The notes beneath the pieces were generated by a model that was not told where the DNA came from, did not search any database, and was given only the letters and a program-made list of their open reading frames with translations. A stretch of DNA of 33,727 nucleotides from Mizugakiibacter sp. (GTDB lineage Bacteria; Pseudomonadota; Gammaproteobacteria; Xanthomonadales; Rhodanobacteraceae): positions 1 to 33,727 of the forward strand of contig QILI01000122.1 of NCBI GenBank assembly GCA_003233305.1, in the 5' to 3' direction. Position 1 is the first letter of the stretch. Each line of letters begins with the position of its first letter. This document shows positions 1-12,970 of the stretch, in pieces. The position numbers and the translations under genes are program-made.

Positions 1-3805
<3,805 letters not shown>

Positions 3806-3910
3806 GAGAATCAGGCGGCCGTGCCAGGGCTGGGCGGTCGGCATTCAAATTTCTCACCACGTTGGGGTTGGCGTTGCTTACCCCAACCTAGCCATGACTG
3901 CTGGCCCGCA

Positions 3911-3943
3911 CCACGAACCACGAACCACGAACCACGAACCACG
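3911..3943. repeat. Heptamer tandem repeat (CCACGAA), about 4.7 copies
   Basis: Four exact copies of CCACGAA followed by a partial CCACG, in the noncoding gap downstream of tpl. There is no spacer and no coding frame worth naming. It is a simple-sequence repeat, likely length-variable between strains. Confidence 0.9.
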
Positions 3944-3970
3944 GTGTAGACAAGCACGGCGCTATCTACA

Positions 3971-4032
3971 CCGTCATTCTCGCGCAGGCGCACTGCTGTC
4001 CGGAACTCGTAGGATGTGCTGAGGTACGAACC
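3971..4032. repeat. Degenerate REP-like element joined to a shared 26-base repeat
   Basis: The left part (GTCATTCTCGCGCAGGCG, then TGTCCGGAAC) is a shortened and eroded version of the element at 4171-4212. The right part (4006-4032, CTCGTAGGATG then GAGGTACGAACC) reappears on the other strand at 32950-32975 with one indel and few substitutions. These are interspersed noncoding repeats. Confidence 0.7.
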
Positions 4033-4093
4033 GCATCAATTTCTAATCGTCTCGTAACCGACAGGCCATCCCATAACAACAAGCTCACGCTGG

Positions 4094-4115
4094 ATCCCGG
4101 GTCTTCGCCCGGGAT
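4094..4115. repeat. REP-like palindrome, ATCCCGGG / CCCGGGAT
   Basis: A perfect 8-bp stem (4094-4101 with 4108-4115) around a 6-base loop. The same stem occurs at 4255-4286 and 32819-32840, each in a context like GGATCCCGGG...CCCGGGATGAC. It lies in the gap between the convergent tpl and cca genes. Confidence 0.8.
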
Positions 4116-4170
4116 GACGAGACAAAGAGCACTGCGAACCACAGCCATGAACAGGCGCCGCCTCTCATTC

Positions 4171-4212
4171 GTCATTCCCGCGTAGGCGGGAATCCACTCG
4201 GTCCGGAACGCG
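4171..4212. repeat. REP-like element, ATTCCCGC-GTAG-GCGGGAAT plus flank
   Basis: A perfect 8-bp hairpin at 4174-4193 followed by a conserved flank (ATCCACTCGGTCCGG). A 42-base copy lies inverted at 32876-32917, differing at only a few positions. Hairpins of the form ATTCCC-N-GGGAAT are widespread intergenic repeats in proteobacteria. Confidence 0.8.
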
Positions 4213-4254
4213 TTTGAGTTCCATTGGACATCGGACGGCACCGCCAGCAGGTGG

Positions 4255-4286
4255 ATCCCGGGTCTCTACTTTGTTCCGCCCGGGAT
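4255..4286. repeat. REP-like palindrome, ATCCCGGG / CCCGGGAT with long loop
   Basis: The same 8-bp stem as at 4094-4115 but with a 16-base loop (4263-4278). It ends about 34 bases beyond the 3' end of cca and would be present in the tail of the cca transcript, where REPs can stabilise mRNA ends. Confidence 0.75.
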
Positions 4287-4319
4287 GACCAGACAAGGGC
4301 GCAGCATCAACCGAGCTGG

Positions 4320-5561
4320 TCAGCTAAGCTCGGCGATGGCCTGGATGCGCGCCTGGCGTATGGCCTCGCCCAAGACCGGGCCTTGCAGCCCCTGGTTGCG
4401 TAACGGCTCGCTGGATACCGCACGTGCCGCGGCCAGGGCGGTACGCAGCCGATCAGCCTGCGGATAAGCCTGCTCGGCAAAACCCTGGCGTCCGCGCACA
4501 TCAGCTTCGCAAGCCAGCAGGAACTCCCCAAGACGCTGCGGTCGGCGCAGGGCATCGAGTCGTTCCAGCAATTTGAGCACGGTGGCCGGGCGCAATTCGC
4601 GCGCCCGGTGTGCATCCAGATGGTAATGGCATACGGCTTCAGCCAGCGCCGCATGCTCAGTCGACACCCGTAGACGCGCCGACATGGCCCGCAGCGGTGC
4701 AACGCCACGCTGTTCATGGCCAATGTGGCGTTGCCACTGCTCACATGGCGTGCGAGCTTTGCCAAGATCGTGAGTCAATGCGGCATAGCCGACACGATCA
4801 TTGCCCGGGGCAAGCTGGGCAGCCATATCCAGCACCAACTCCAGATGCGCCCCGGTGTCGACTTCGGGATGGTAATCGGCCCGCTGTGGCACGCCATACA
4901 GCGCATCGACCTCGGGAAACAGCACCGCAAGGGCTCCGCTAGTACGCAGTACCTGGAGAAACACTGATGGCTGTGCCTCGCTCAAAGCCTTACGAGTTTC
5001 TGCCCAGACCCGTTCCGGGACCAAGTGATCGATTTCACCATCGGCCACCATCTTGCACAACAACACCGAGGTTTCTTCGGCCACCCGAAAACCCATGGGT
5101 GCAAACCGCGCGGCAAAACGAGCTAAGCGCAACAAACGCACCGGATCCTCGACAAAAGCCGGGGAAACATGCCGTAACACTCGGTTCTGCAGGTCGCGTA
5201 AGCCGCCATGAGGATCAATCAGCTTGCCGGTATCATCCTCAGCCATGGCGTTGATGGTCAGATCACGGCGTAACAGATCCTCCTCCAGACTTATGCTCGA
5301 CGTAGCCTGAAAGCTAAAACCATGATAGCCGTGGCCGGTTTTTCTTTCGGTGCGGGCCAAAGCGTATTCCTCACCGCTTTGCGGGTGCAGAAAAACGGGG
5401 AAATCCTTGCCGACCGACTTGAATCCCGCCGCCAGCATGGCTTCAGGGGTGGCTCCTACCACAACATAATCGCGATCCCCACCGCTGCGTTCGAGCAACC
5501 GGTCGCGCACTGCGCCACCGACGAGATAACAGGTAAAAGGTAACGGGGTCGCTGCAGCCAT
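4320..5561 (-). CDS. cca: Multifunctional CCA-adding tRNA nucleotidyltransferase with HD domain
   Basis: Adds or repairs the 3'-terminal CCA of tRNAs using CTP and ATP. The 413-residue product has the class II nucleotidyltransferase head with GGAVRDRLL and the catalytic DRDYVVVG near residues 15-35, then [19 protein letters not shown] and [11 protein letters not shown] in the order known from E. coli Cca. The C-terminal half carries an HD phosphohydrolase domain (ALTHDLGKA), marking it as the multifunctional type with phosphatase and 2',3'-cyclic phosphodiesterase activity. Length matches the family. The ATG at 5561 gives a few extra residues before the conserved YLVGGAVRD; no strong ribosome-binding site is visible. 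It runs in the same direction as the NDUFA9-like gene and slt but is separated from them by a gene on the other strand. Confidence 0.95.
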   Translation of the reverse strand: MAAATPLPFTCYLVGGAVRDRLLERSGGDRDYVVVGATPEAMLAAGFKSVGKDFPVFLHPQSGEEYALARTERKTGHGYHGFSFQATSSISLEEDLLRRDLTINAMAEDDTGKLIDPHGGLRDLQNRVLRHVSPAFVEDPVRLLRLARFAARFAPMGFRVAEETSVLLCKMVADGEIDHLVPERVWAETRKALSEAQPSVFLQVLRTSGALAVLFPEVDALYGVPQRADYHPEVDTGAHLELVLDMAAQLAPGNDRVGYAALTHDLGKARTPCEQWQRHIGHEQRGVAPLRAMSARLRVSTEHAALAEAVCHYHLDAHRARELRPATVLKLLERLDALRRPQRLGEFLLACEADVRGRQGFAEQAYPQADRLRTALAAARAVSSEPLRNQGLQGPVLGEAIRQARIQAIAELS

Positions 5562-5642
5562 AGCAATAGCCTAGCAGCCAGACCCGTCATCACCACTCCG
5601 ATCCAAGGATAGAATGCCTTTTTGTCACCATGGAGTCCGTGC

Positions 5643-6473
5643 ATGCCCGCCTTCCAACTGGGTCCTCTGGTCTTGCCAACGGCTCCCCTGCTGCTGCTTG
5701 TTGCCTGGGCCGTGGCCACACTGATCGCCTGGCTGGAGCGACGGCAGGGTCGTGTCGATGTCGGCAATGTGCTGACAGCACTGCTGTTTATCGGAATTCT
5801 GGGTGCCCGGCTTGGCTATATTGTGCTTCACTGGAACGCCTATCGTGCCAATCTCCTGGATATGCTGGCCCTGAATGACGGCGGTTATTCCGCTGTGGCG
5901 GGTCTGTTGCTGGGTACACTGGTTGCTACGATCTGGCTTTGGCGGCGACCCACCCTGCGCCAACCTCTACTGCACAGTGCCCTCGCTGGAGTACTGATCT
6001 ACCTACTTGGGGTCGGTCTGATGGGTTTTACGAAACCTGCGGCGGTCAGACTTCCCGATATACAACTGTCGCGTCTGGATGGCGGCAGTCAATCACTTAC
6101 TGCACTGCGCGGCCAACCCGTGGTGCTGAACCTCTGGGCCAGCTGGTGCGGCCCCTGTCGCCGTGAAATGCCCATGCTGGTCGCCGCCGCCAACCGCCAC
6201 CGTAAGGTTCGTATCGTGCTGGTCAACGAGGGTGAAAGCGCCCGTACTATTGTTACATTTCTACATCAAGCCAAGCTCTCTCCACCCGAGGTACTACTTG
6301 ATCCCAGACAGCAACTGCTGCGTCTGGTGCACTCACCCGGACTGCCCACCACGTTGTTCCTCAACCCTTCGGGACAGGTGACCAGGATACATATCGGAGA
6401 ACTCAGCGCCGCCAGCCTACAGGCTGAAATCGACGAACTGGAACATACGGGTGACAACCACACGCACCGATGA
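5643..6473 (+). CDS. Membrane protein with Lgt-like N-terminus fused to a TlpA-type thioredoxin domain
   Basis: About 276 residues. The ATG at 5643 is chosen over the TTG at 5622 because GGAG sits 7 bases before it. Residues ~1-130 hold about four hydrophobic segments and contain FQLGPLVLPTAPL and GARLGYIVLHW, which resemble the start and the GxRLGY motif of prolipoprotein diacylglyceryl transferase (Lgt), but the rest of the Lgt catalytic region is absent. Residues ~145-270 form a TlpA/ResA-like thioredoxin fold with WASWCGPCRREMP and a cis-proline in GLPTTLF, expected on the periplasmic side. The likely role is a membrane-tethered thiol-disulfide reductase; the partner is unknown. It is divergent from cca (81-base gap) and convergent with the NDUFA9-like gene. 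Confidence 0.85.
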   Translation: MPAFQLGPLVLPTAPLLLLVAWAVATLIAWLERRQGRVDVGNVLTALLFIGILGARLGYIVLHWNAYRANLLDMLALNDGGYSAVAGLLLGTLVATIWLWRRPTLRQPLLHSALAGVLIYLLGVGLMGFTKPAAVRLPDIQLSRLDGGSQSLTALRGQPVVLNLWASWCGPCRREMPMLVAAANRHRKVRIVLVNEGESARTIVTFLHQAKLSPPEVLLDPRQQLLRLVHSPGLPTTLFLNPSGQVTRIHIGELSAASLQAEIDELEHTGDNHTHR

Positions 6474-6586
6474 AAAGTATCCGAACCATGACCACACAGA
6501 AACCTGCTGGCAGCGCTCCTGCGGTGTCAACCATGGGCCGGCGTTCTGCACCCGGACCGGCCAGATATGTAGCTGTACGCCGCTAC

Positions 6587-7534
6587 TCAGTGACCGAGGC
6601 GGCTGCGTGCGGAATCGAGCAGCGATTGTCGAATATCCTGTGGCGCGACTAAAGCCGGTAGCTGTTCCCGAAATGATTGAGCATCAATACCCAATGTCCC
6701 CAACCCATCATTACGGGTTACCGAATCGGTCTGCAGCGAAAGAAAATTATCGCGACTGAGCGGCTTACCGGGCAGCCATTCGCCCAGTCGGGCCTGCAGA
6801 ATACCCAAGGCATCGGGTAGCGGCACGATCCACCGGTGCAGACCCGCCGCGGCGCATACTGTATGCACAATCTCACCCAGGCTCATCACCTCCGGCCCAC
6901 CCAACTCATAACTGCAGCCGATGCCATCATTTCGAGTTACGCAGTGCTCGATGGCGGCACAGACATCCTCCACGGCAACCGGCTGCAACTTGGCCGCGGC
7001 GCGTGCCAGTGGTAACACCGGAAGCATTCGCAACAAGGCCAGAAACCGCGTAACCAAACCATCACCGCGACCAAAAATGACCGAGGGCTGGTAAATGGTC
7101 CAGGCCAGACCTGAAGCCCGCACCACCCGCTCAGCCTCACCGCGGGTGATCAGGTACAGCGAGGCCCCCTCACCGGCGCGCAAGGAACTCATCTGGTGCA
7201 GGCGCTGTACCCCGGCTTCCCGGCAAGCAGCTACCAGGGTCGAGGTGAGGTCAACATGCGCCTTACGAAACTGCATCCCGGCACTTTCATTGAGAATGCC
7301 GACCAGATTCAGCGCCGCATCGGCGCCGTGCAGGCAACGTACCAAGGTGGCGCGATCATACACATCAGCGCTACGCAATTCGACCCCCGGCAGTACCCCG
7401 AACTGGCGATGTTTTTCACGGTTTCTGGAGAGAAGCAGTATCTGGTGACCGGCTGCACTGAGCCTCGGTAGTAGATGGCTGCCGACAAAACCGGTCCCCC
7501 CCAGGATGACCAGACGTTGCGAATACGAAGTCAT
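6587..7534 (-). CDS. NAD(P)-binding NDUFA9-like / atypical SDR family protein
   Basis: A 315-residue Rossmann protein of the extended/atypical short-chain dehydrogenase type, annotated in relatives as complex I NDUFA9 subunit family although the bacterial members are not proven complex I parts. GGTGFVGSHL near the N-terminus is the dinucleotide-binding motif. The start at 7534 is fixed by GGAGGAGAT just upstream; the frame continues 52 codons further up without a better start. The usual YxxxK pair reads YLITR, so the catalytic lysine is arginine here, suggesting a binding rather than oxidoreductase role. It begins 28 bases after the end of slt on the same strand, so the two are probably co-transcribed. 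Confidence 0.85.
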   Translation of the reverse strand: MTSYSQRLVILGGTGFVGSHLLPRLSAAGHQILLLSRNREKHRQFGVLPGVELRSADVYDRATLVRCLHGADAALNLVGILNESAGMQFRKAHVDLTSTLVAACREAGVQRLHQMSSLRAGEGASLYLITRGEAERVVRASGLAWTIYQPSVIFGRGDGLVTRFLALLRMLPVLPLARAAAKLQPVAVEDVCAAIEHCVTRNDGIGCSYELGGPEVMSLGEIVHTVCAAAGLHRWIVPLPDALGILQARLGEWLPGKPLSRDNFLSLQTDSVTRNDGLGTLGIDAQSFREQLPALVAPQDIRQSLLDSARSRLGH

Positions 7535-7562
7535 ATCGATCTCCTCCGGTCGAAAGTTAAGT

Positions 7563-8318
7563 TTACCGCGATCGAGACTCGGCGACCTCCCTGCTGGATG
7601 CGGGCAGGCCCTGTGCCAACCGATCACTGGCCTGACAACGCACCGATACGCGCGGGCTATGGTGGTCGCTGGGCTGATACAGACCGCCAAATGTCGGCAT
7701 ACGCCAGCTCATCCGTACCGGCTGCCCATGCAGGCGCCAGCCATAGATGACGCTGAAAGCCAAGGTGTTCTCCACATAGTCACGGGTCTCACGATAAGGC
7801 ATGGTGGCAATAAATATATCCGCCGGCAAGGTGCCGCGTGCCTCAGCCCAGCCTTCCACTGGACTGGCACCGGCATTGTAGGCGGCACTTGCCAACCACT
7901 GACTACCGAAACCCATCGCCAACTGCCCCAGATAGCGAGTGCCCAAGCCAATATTTACGGCTGGATTCAGCAGGCTGGCAGCACCTTTCCAGGGCAAGCC
8001 ACCTTGCCGCGCGATCTGTCGGGCAGTTCGTGGCAACAGCTGCATCAATCCCTGCGCATTGGCAGCCGAATGAGCATCGCTGGCCCAGGCACTTTCAGCC
8101 CGAATGATCGACAGGGTCCAAACGGGGTCGATACCCGCTACTCGTGAGTCACGAAGGATCTGCTCACGAAACGGTACTGGAAAACGCAGTACATAATCAT
8201 TTCGCTCCACCCCCTGGCCGAGGGCGAAGATGGCTCGATCCACCCAGCCTCGCCGATGGCCAGTAACACGGCTGCCTGGCGTTGACTCCGGCTCAGCTGC
8301 GGCCAGACAGCCCACCAC
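7563..8318 (-). CDS. slt: Soluble lytic transglycosylase, catalytic C-terminal part (separated by frameshift)
   Basis: Homology to Slt70 starts around 8250 (WVDRAIF) and runs to 7563; codons between 8318 and about 8250 are out-of-frame with the family, so the true start of this part is not a normal start codon. The lysozyme-like domain is intact: IIRAESAW contains the catalytic glutamate, followed by ANAQGLMQLLP, NPAVNIGLGTRYL and ASAAYNAG. In the intact protein this domain cleaves the MurNAc-GlcNAc bond of peptidoglycan to give 1,6-anhydro-muropeptides in the periplasm. As written, the domain has no signal peptide and would stay cytoplasmic if made alone. Its N-terminal partner is encoded at 8138-9613 in another frame. 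Confidence 0.85.
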   Translation of the reverse strand: MVGCLAAAEPESTPGSRVTGHRRGWVDRAIFALGQGVERNDYVLRFPVPFREQILRDSRVAGIDPVWTLSIIRAESAWASDAHSAANAQGLMQLLPRTARQIARQGGLPWKGAASLLNPAVNIGLGTRYLGQLAMGFGSQWLASAAYNAGASPVEGWAEARGTLPADIFIATMPYRETRDYVENTLAFSVIYGWRLHGQPVRMSWRMPTFGGLYQPSDHHSPRVSVRCQASDRLAQGLPASSREVAESRSR

Positions 8319-9613
8319 TCACGGCGGGCCAACTTCAGTTTACCCAAGGCATACCATTCAAATGACCGAGCCAGCCCCGCTACGTGCTGTATCGCCTGCA
8401 GGGCGGTATTGGGTAGTGTCAGCCCACTCGGGCACAGAGCGTAGGGAGCCTGGATACGGTCGGCAGCCAGAAATCCCCAGTAATCCGCCTGCCGGGCCAG
8501 CTTCATGAAGCTGGCATTAGCCCGCTTCTTATCACCCAGCGCAGCCAAGGCCCGGGCATTGAAATACTGCCATTCACGCTGCTGGCGCTGGGTCTCGGGC
8601 ATCTGGGCAATCACCTTGCGCACTACCTTCCAGTTTTGCTTGGCCAGAGCCACCCGTACCTGCCAGGCACGCGTTACCGGAGACTGTGCGCGCTCCGGCA
8701 AAGCCTGTAAAGCGGCCAGTGAGCCGGGTTTGAAATCAGTCGCCTGAAATAGTGCCAGCGCCGCCTTGATCCGATCCCGCTGGTGACGCTTAAAGCTCAA
8801 GTGTCTACGCAAGGTCGAATAGGCTTGGCCTGCTGCCGCATCATCATTACGGGCCAAGCGCTGCAGCGCCAGACTCGCCGCCGCCCGGCTGCGGCGGGTA
8901 TTCGGCCAACCCATCGCAGCCTTGCTGGCCACAGCGGGAGCCGTTAAGGCCTGGGCAAAACGCAGGGCTACCGCTTGTTGCCACTTCGGCAACCAGATGG
9001 CCAGGGCCCGGATGGTGGCTGCCTGCCCAGCTTGCGTCGCCCGCTCAATCCGCGCCCACAAGCGGGTGGAACTCAGCAGCCCTTCACTATGCGCCAGTTG
9101 CAGTAACGGAGTGCAAGCGGCAGGTAACGCAGCCCGACTCCAGATTCGTCTCAATTGCGTATCAAAATGCAGTGGCTTACCCAGACCCGCCCGAGCCTGC
9201 AAGTCCTGACAGTCGTAGCTTATGCCCAGCCCCGGTTGATAGAAGCGTCGATATCCCGCCCAATCCTTGCGTCGTACCAATTTATCCAGCCAGCTGCGTC
9301 GCAAGGCCTTACCGGGCAGCAAATCGCCATAGCGATCAAGGTAGGCGGTCACCGGCCCAGAGCCTACCAAACGGATACGGGCTTGCAACCAAGCGGCCTG
9401 CAGATACGGGTACAAAGGGTAATCCTGCAAGTCTCTGGTATAACCTTTCCAGCCTATATCTCCCTGTAGGGCCAGTACATAGGCCTGGCGAAAGTGTTCC
9501 CTCTGGGTGCTCAGGTCTGCGGCTTGAGCGTACTCGACACAGGCGACAGTCAGTGCCAGCAACACCACGCTACACCGCACCAAGCGGCGAACGAGAGTTT
9601 GGGGGTTGGGCAT
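8138..9613 (-). CDS. slt: Soluble lytic transglycosylase, N-terminal helical part, ended early by frameshift
   Basis: Starts at the ATG at 9613 (GGAG 7 bases upstream; an earlier ATG at 9631 lacks a site) with a signal peptide of about 32 residues ending near EYAQA-A. The following ~430 residues are alpha-superhelical (U- and L-domain type) repeats of the Slt70 family. The family match stops at AIGEAGW near 8240-8250; the remaining ~36 residues to 8138 are out-of-frame. One added base in the GGGTGGATCGA stretch would join it to the catalytic domain in the next frame (…GW-xRAIFALG), restoring a protein of about 680 residues. It is therefore either a true pseudogene or a sequencing/assembly error; the good conservation of both halves favours an error or a recent event. 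Confidence 0.85.
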   Translation of the reverse strand: MPNPQTLVRRLVRCSVVLLALTVACVEYAQAADLSTQREHFRQAYVLALQGDIGWKGYTRDLQDYPLYPYLQAAWLQARIRLVGSGPVTAYLDRYGDLLPGKALRRSWLDKLVRRKDWAGYRRFYQPGLGISYDCQDLQARAGLGKPLHFDTQLRRIWSRAALPAACTPLLQLAHSEGLLSSTRLWARIERATQAGQAATIRALAIWLPKWQQAVALRFAQALTAPAVASKAAMGWPNTRRSRAAASLALQRLARNDDAAAGQAYSTLRRHLSFKRHQRDRIKAALALFQATDFKPGSLAALQALPERAQSPVTRAWQVRVALAKQNWKVVRKVIAQMPETQRQQREWQYFNARALAALGDKKRANASFMKLARQADYWGFLAADRIQAPYALCPSGLTLPNTALQAIQHVAGLARSFEWYALGKLKLARREWWAVWPQLSRSQRQAAVLLAIGEAGWIEPSSPSARGWSEMIMYCVFQYRFVSRSFVTHE

Positions 9614-9990
9614 AAAAAAACTCCATGGCAATGCCTATCGGGCCGCCCCGATGGTACAGGTCTGTTGCAGGATAGACCCTGTCACGGGAACCACCGCCTT
9701 GGCCACCGTTACCCGCCCGGCAAAGTCTGGCTTACAACCCCCCCGAGCTCGGCCAAACTGCTGTCTAGAACAAGCCGACTGAAATACGAATTTCCAGCCT
9801 ATCCCAGCGTGGATCTGGGTAGGCATGGGGCACTGAAATACCCGAAGTGCCTGCAGCAACTCGGTAAATCCATCCACTATCCACAGAATGACCGACTCCA
9901 GAACAATTATATCATTACATTTTCTTTACTTATGTGTTGCATTTGTGTTAAGAAAAACTTCGATTCCCTTCTGTCAACCAGGGTAATTTT
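9614..9990. other. Divergent intergenic region between slt and the TonB-dependent receptor
   Basis: No gene with support. The part from about 9895 to 9985 is AT-rich and probably holds the receptor promoter. I see no recognisable Fur box, riboswitch or known operator. Confidence 0.6.
9888..9915 (+). promoter_or_regulatory. Possible sigma-70-like promoter of the TonB-dependent receptor
   Basis: ATGACC (4 of 6 to the -35 consensus) and TATCAT (5 of 6 to the -10 consensus) are 16 bases apart, which would put the transcript start about 70 bases before the receptor ATG. This is a by-eye match in an AT-rich region, so it is tentative. Confidence 0.25.
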
Positions 9991-12861
9991 ATGAAACTGC
10001 ATCCCATACGCCGCCCTTCTATGGTTCTGATGTTGGCCATTGCGGCCGCACTACCCATAGCTGTACAAGCTCAATCCACGACCCCTAATAATGCCGCCAA
10101 AAAAGCCGCAAAAATCCAGAAACTTGCCGCCGTTGAAGTGACCGGATCACGCATCCGCGGAGCCGATGTTGCCACCCAGGTTCCCGTACTCACCATCACC
10201 TCACAGGACATTCAGCAATCGGGGCTGTCCAGCATCGGCGATATATTGCAGCAACTTACGGCCTCTGGTTCGTCGCTGAATACCAAATTCAACTCGGCGG
10301 GCAACTTCGGCTTTCCACCTGATGGTAGTGGTGTGGGTTCCGGAACCTCCACGCTCAGCCTGCGTAATCTGGGGGCCAAACGTACCTTGGTTCTGGTGGA
10401 CGGGCTACGTTGGGTGAATGCCACTTCCGGGTCGGGTGTTTCGGCCGCCGTCGACCTCAACACTATCCCGGTCGGGATCATCCAGCGCATTGAAGTGCTG
10501 CAAGATGGGGCCTCCGCACTGTACGGTTCTGATGCCATTGCCGGGGTGGTCAATATCATCACCAAACGCACCCAGAACGGTGCCGCAACCAATTTCTACG
10601 TGGGCAGCTATTCCGGTCTCAGTGGCGGCGCCACCACCAGCGCTAATGCCTCACTGGGTGGGCATAGCGATAAATATGACTTTTTCATCAACGTTAGCCA
10701 TGTCAAGCAAGACAGCATCAGTTCCAGTGCCTGGTCCCAAGCCAGCGCAGAATGTGTACCCGGAACCGGATTATCCAACTGCTCATCAGCAACGCCGACC
10801 GGTCGTTTTATTTTTACCGATCCGAATAATGTTACTCAGGATGTAACTCTCAATGGGGCCTTCCCTAATGGGGCAACCTATCCGAGCGACTTCCACAACT
10901 GGAGCAATGCTGACCGCTTTAACTACTCGCCTTTCAATATGTTGCTGACACCGAGCAAGCGTAATGCCCTGTTTGCTTCGACCCGCTACCGTCTCAACAG
11001 CAACGTAACCTGGTACATGCGCAGTCTTTACAACCAGCGCACCTCCGTCAATGAGGCGGCCCCAGAACCGATCTTCCTCGGCCCAGGTGCCGGGACAGGT
11101 GGACTTGCTGATACCGTTGGGGTGGATGTCACCAATCCGTATAACCCCTTCGGTTACACCCTGAACGCCAATCCATCGACCGGCAATCTCATCCTCATCG
11201 GTCGCCGCCCGATCGAAGGCGGTCCACGGGTATTTACCCAGAATGTGAATACCTGGGAATTCGCAACCGGGCTGACGGGTATCCTCAGTATGGGCAATAA
11301 TGACTACTACTGGGATGTGAATTATTCCCGGGGCAGCAACAACGCGATACAGACCGTGCGTGGCACCTACAACATTGCCCACATCAAGCGCGCCCTCGGC
11401 CCGATCAGTCAGTGCACCGGTTCATGTGTACCACTCAATCTGTTCGGCGGCCCGGGTACCATCACCCCAGCGATGCTGGCCTACATCGGCTACATCGAGC
11501 ACGACACCAGCGCCAACGACATCGAGCTGTACACGGCCAACCTGAGTGGTCCATTGTTGCAGCTACCGGCCGGTGAACTGCGTTTCGCCACAGGTTATGA
11601 GCACCGCAACACCAGCGGCTCCTATCAACCTGATGCGGTAGTGGTTGCCGGAGAATCCAACGGCGTACCATCACTGCCCACTTCCGGTTCGTACTCGGTA
11701 AACGAGTACTACGTCGAATTGAACGCACCGATCCTCAAGGACGCCCCGTTTGCCAAGTCCCTGGACTTCGATGTGGCCTCACGCTATTCGAATTATTCAA
11801 CCTTCGGCAGTACCACCAACAACAAGCTGGGCGTGCGTTGGCAAGTGGTACGTTCCCTGACCCTGCGCAGCACTTGGGCCCAGGGCTTCCGGGCTCCATC
11901 CATCGGCGAACTGTTCGGCTCACCAGCACGCTTCGATGCGGTCCTGCAGGACCCCTGCTCGGCTCCGATCGGCAATTCGCAAACCGCTGCCAATTGCACC
12001 GCGCTGGGGGTTCCCGCCAGCTACAGCCAGCCCAATCCGCAGATTTCAGTCACCACCGGTGGCAATCGTAATCTGCAACCGGAAACCTCGCGCAGCCTGA
12101 CCTGGGGCGCGGTGTACAGTCCGAGCTGGGCGATTGGTCAGGCTTGGTCGAACAAGATGGAATTCAGCTTCAACTACTATCGCATCACCATCCGTAATGC
12201 GATCCAGTCACTGGATGCGCAAACTCAGCTCAATAAATGTATCGCCAGCGCCAATCCCACTTCGACCTTCTGCCAGGGTATCAGCCGTAATGCCACCGGC
12301 AATATCAACGGCTTCAACAATACTCTGCGCAATATTGGCCGAATTGATACCTCGGGATTTGATTTCTCGTTCATCTGGCAGCTCCCTGCAACCTCATGGG
12401 GCCGTTTTGCCAATCACTTCGGTACCACTTACGTAGACCGTTATCGTCAGCAAAACTCACCGGGACAATTCAACCCGCGTGGGGTGGGGGTCGAGGTCAA
12501 CAACAGCGGTATTCCTCGTTGGCGCGCAGTTAATGACTTCACCTGGTCGATGGGTAACTGGTCAGCCGACTGGCGTCTACGCTACATGAGCGATTTAACC
12601 GAACGCTGCGGCGGTGCGGTTGGATTCCCGATCTGCAACGGTCCCAACAATACCCACCACCTGGGTGCGGTGACCTACCAGGATGTTCGATTGAACTGGA
12701 AAGTGCCGTATGTAAAGAACCTTGACATCAGTGCCGGCATCAACAACTTGCTGGCCAAGGACCCACCGGTATGCTTGTCGTGCTCGCTGAACGGCTACGA
12801 CGCATCCAACTATGACCTACCGGGACGCTTCGCCTACATGCAAGCTTCGTTAAAATTCTGA
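9991..12861 (+). CDS. TonB-dependent outer-membrane receptor
   Basis: A 956-residue receptor that would import a ligand across the outer membrane using TonB/ExbBD energy. It has a signal peptide of about 28 residues (cut near AVQAQ), a short linker with a TonB-box-like VEVTGSRI at ~50, a plug domain with [18 protein letters not shown] and [18 protein letters not shown] (to ~190), then a 22-strand-type barrel ending in the outer-membrane signature with terminal phenylalanine. The plug is of the RIRGADV type common in Xanthomonadales and sphingomonads. It has twelve cysteines as six close pairs (255/264, 475/479, 656/669, 750/761, 873/882, 928/931), probably in extracellular loops. The substrate cannot be told: there is no Fur-like site or transport operon nearby. 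A terminator follows at 12888. Confidence 0.9.
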   Translation: MKLHPIRRPSMVLMLAIAAALPIAVQAQSTTPNNAAKKAAKIQKLAAVEVTGSRIRGADVATQVPVLTITSQDIQQSGLSSIGDILQQLTASGSSLNTKFNSAGNFGFPPDGSGVGSGTSTLSLRNLGAKRTLVLVDGLRWVNATSGSGVSAAVDLNTIPVGIIQRIEVLQDGASALYGSDAIAGVVNIITKRTQNGAATNFYVGSYSGLSGGATTSANASLGGHSDKYDFFINVSHVKQDSISSSAWSQASAECVPGTGLSNCSSATPTGRFIFTDPNNVTQDVTLNGAFPNGATYPSDFHNWSNADRFNYSPFNMLLTPSKRNALFASTRYRLNSNVTWYMRSLYNQRTSVNEAAPEPIFLGPGAGTGGLADTVGVDVTNPYNPFGYTLNANPSTGNLILIGRRPIEGGPRVFTQNVNTWEFATGLTGILSMGNNDYYWDVNYSRGSNNAIQTVRGTYNIAHIKRALGPISQCTGSCVPLNLFGGPGTITPAMLAYIGYIEHDTSANDIELYTANLSGPLLQLPAGELRFATGYEHRNTSGSYQPDAVVVAGESNGVPSLPTSGSYSVNEYYVELNAPILKDAPFAKSLDFDVASRYSNYSTFGSTTNNKLGVRWQVVRSLTLRSTWAQGFRAPSIGELFGSPARFDAVLQDPCSAPIGNSQTAANCTALGVPASYSQPNPQISVTTGGNRNLQPETSRSLTWGAVYSPSWAIGQAWSNKMEFSFNYYRITIRNAIQSLDAQTQLNKCIASANPTSTFCQGISRNATGNINGFNNTLRNIGRIDTSGFDFSFIWQLPATSWGRFANHFGTTYVDRYRQQNSPGQFNPRGVGVEVNNSGIPRWRAVNDFTWSMGNWSADWRLRYMSDLTERCGGAVGFPICNGPNNTHHLGAVTYQDVRLNWKVPYVKNLDISAGINNLLAKDPPVCLSCSLNGYDASNYDLPGRFAYMQASLKF

Positions 12862-12887
12862 GCGCAGAACCTACCGCAACATTCCTC

Positions 12888-12915
12888 ACGGGCCACCTGA
12901 AGGTGGCCCGTTTTT
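12888..12915 (+). terminator. Rho-independent terminator of the TonB-dependent receptor
   Basis: A perfect 10-bp stem, ACGGGCCACC (12888-12897) with GGTGGCCCGT (12902-12911), with a TGAA loop and a run of five T at its end. It lies 27 bases after the receptor stop. There is no T-run for the minus strand, so it acts in one direction. Confidence 0.92.
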
Positions 12916-12970
12916 CCTGACCCGGGCCAGCTGACCTCCACGGGCAGACGATGTTTCCGGGTTGGTCTGC

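Noticed and set aside
3911-3943. CRISPR-like array
   Set aside because: The repeats are 7 bases with no spacers, and no cas gene is in the window.
3971-4286. Insertion sequence or MITE with terminal inverted repeats
   Set aside because: No transposase, no target-site duplication visible and the units occur singly elsewhere, which fits REP elements better.
10786-11382. A 198-codon open frame on the minus strand
   Set aside because: Antisense to the TonB-dependent receptor; no known motif.
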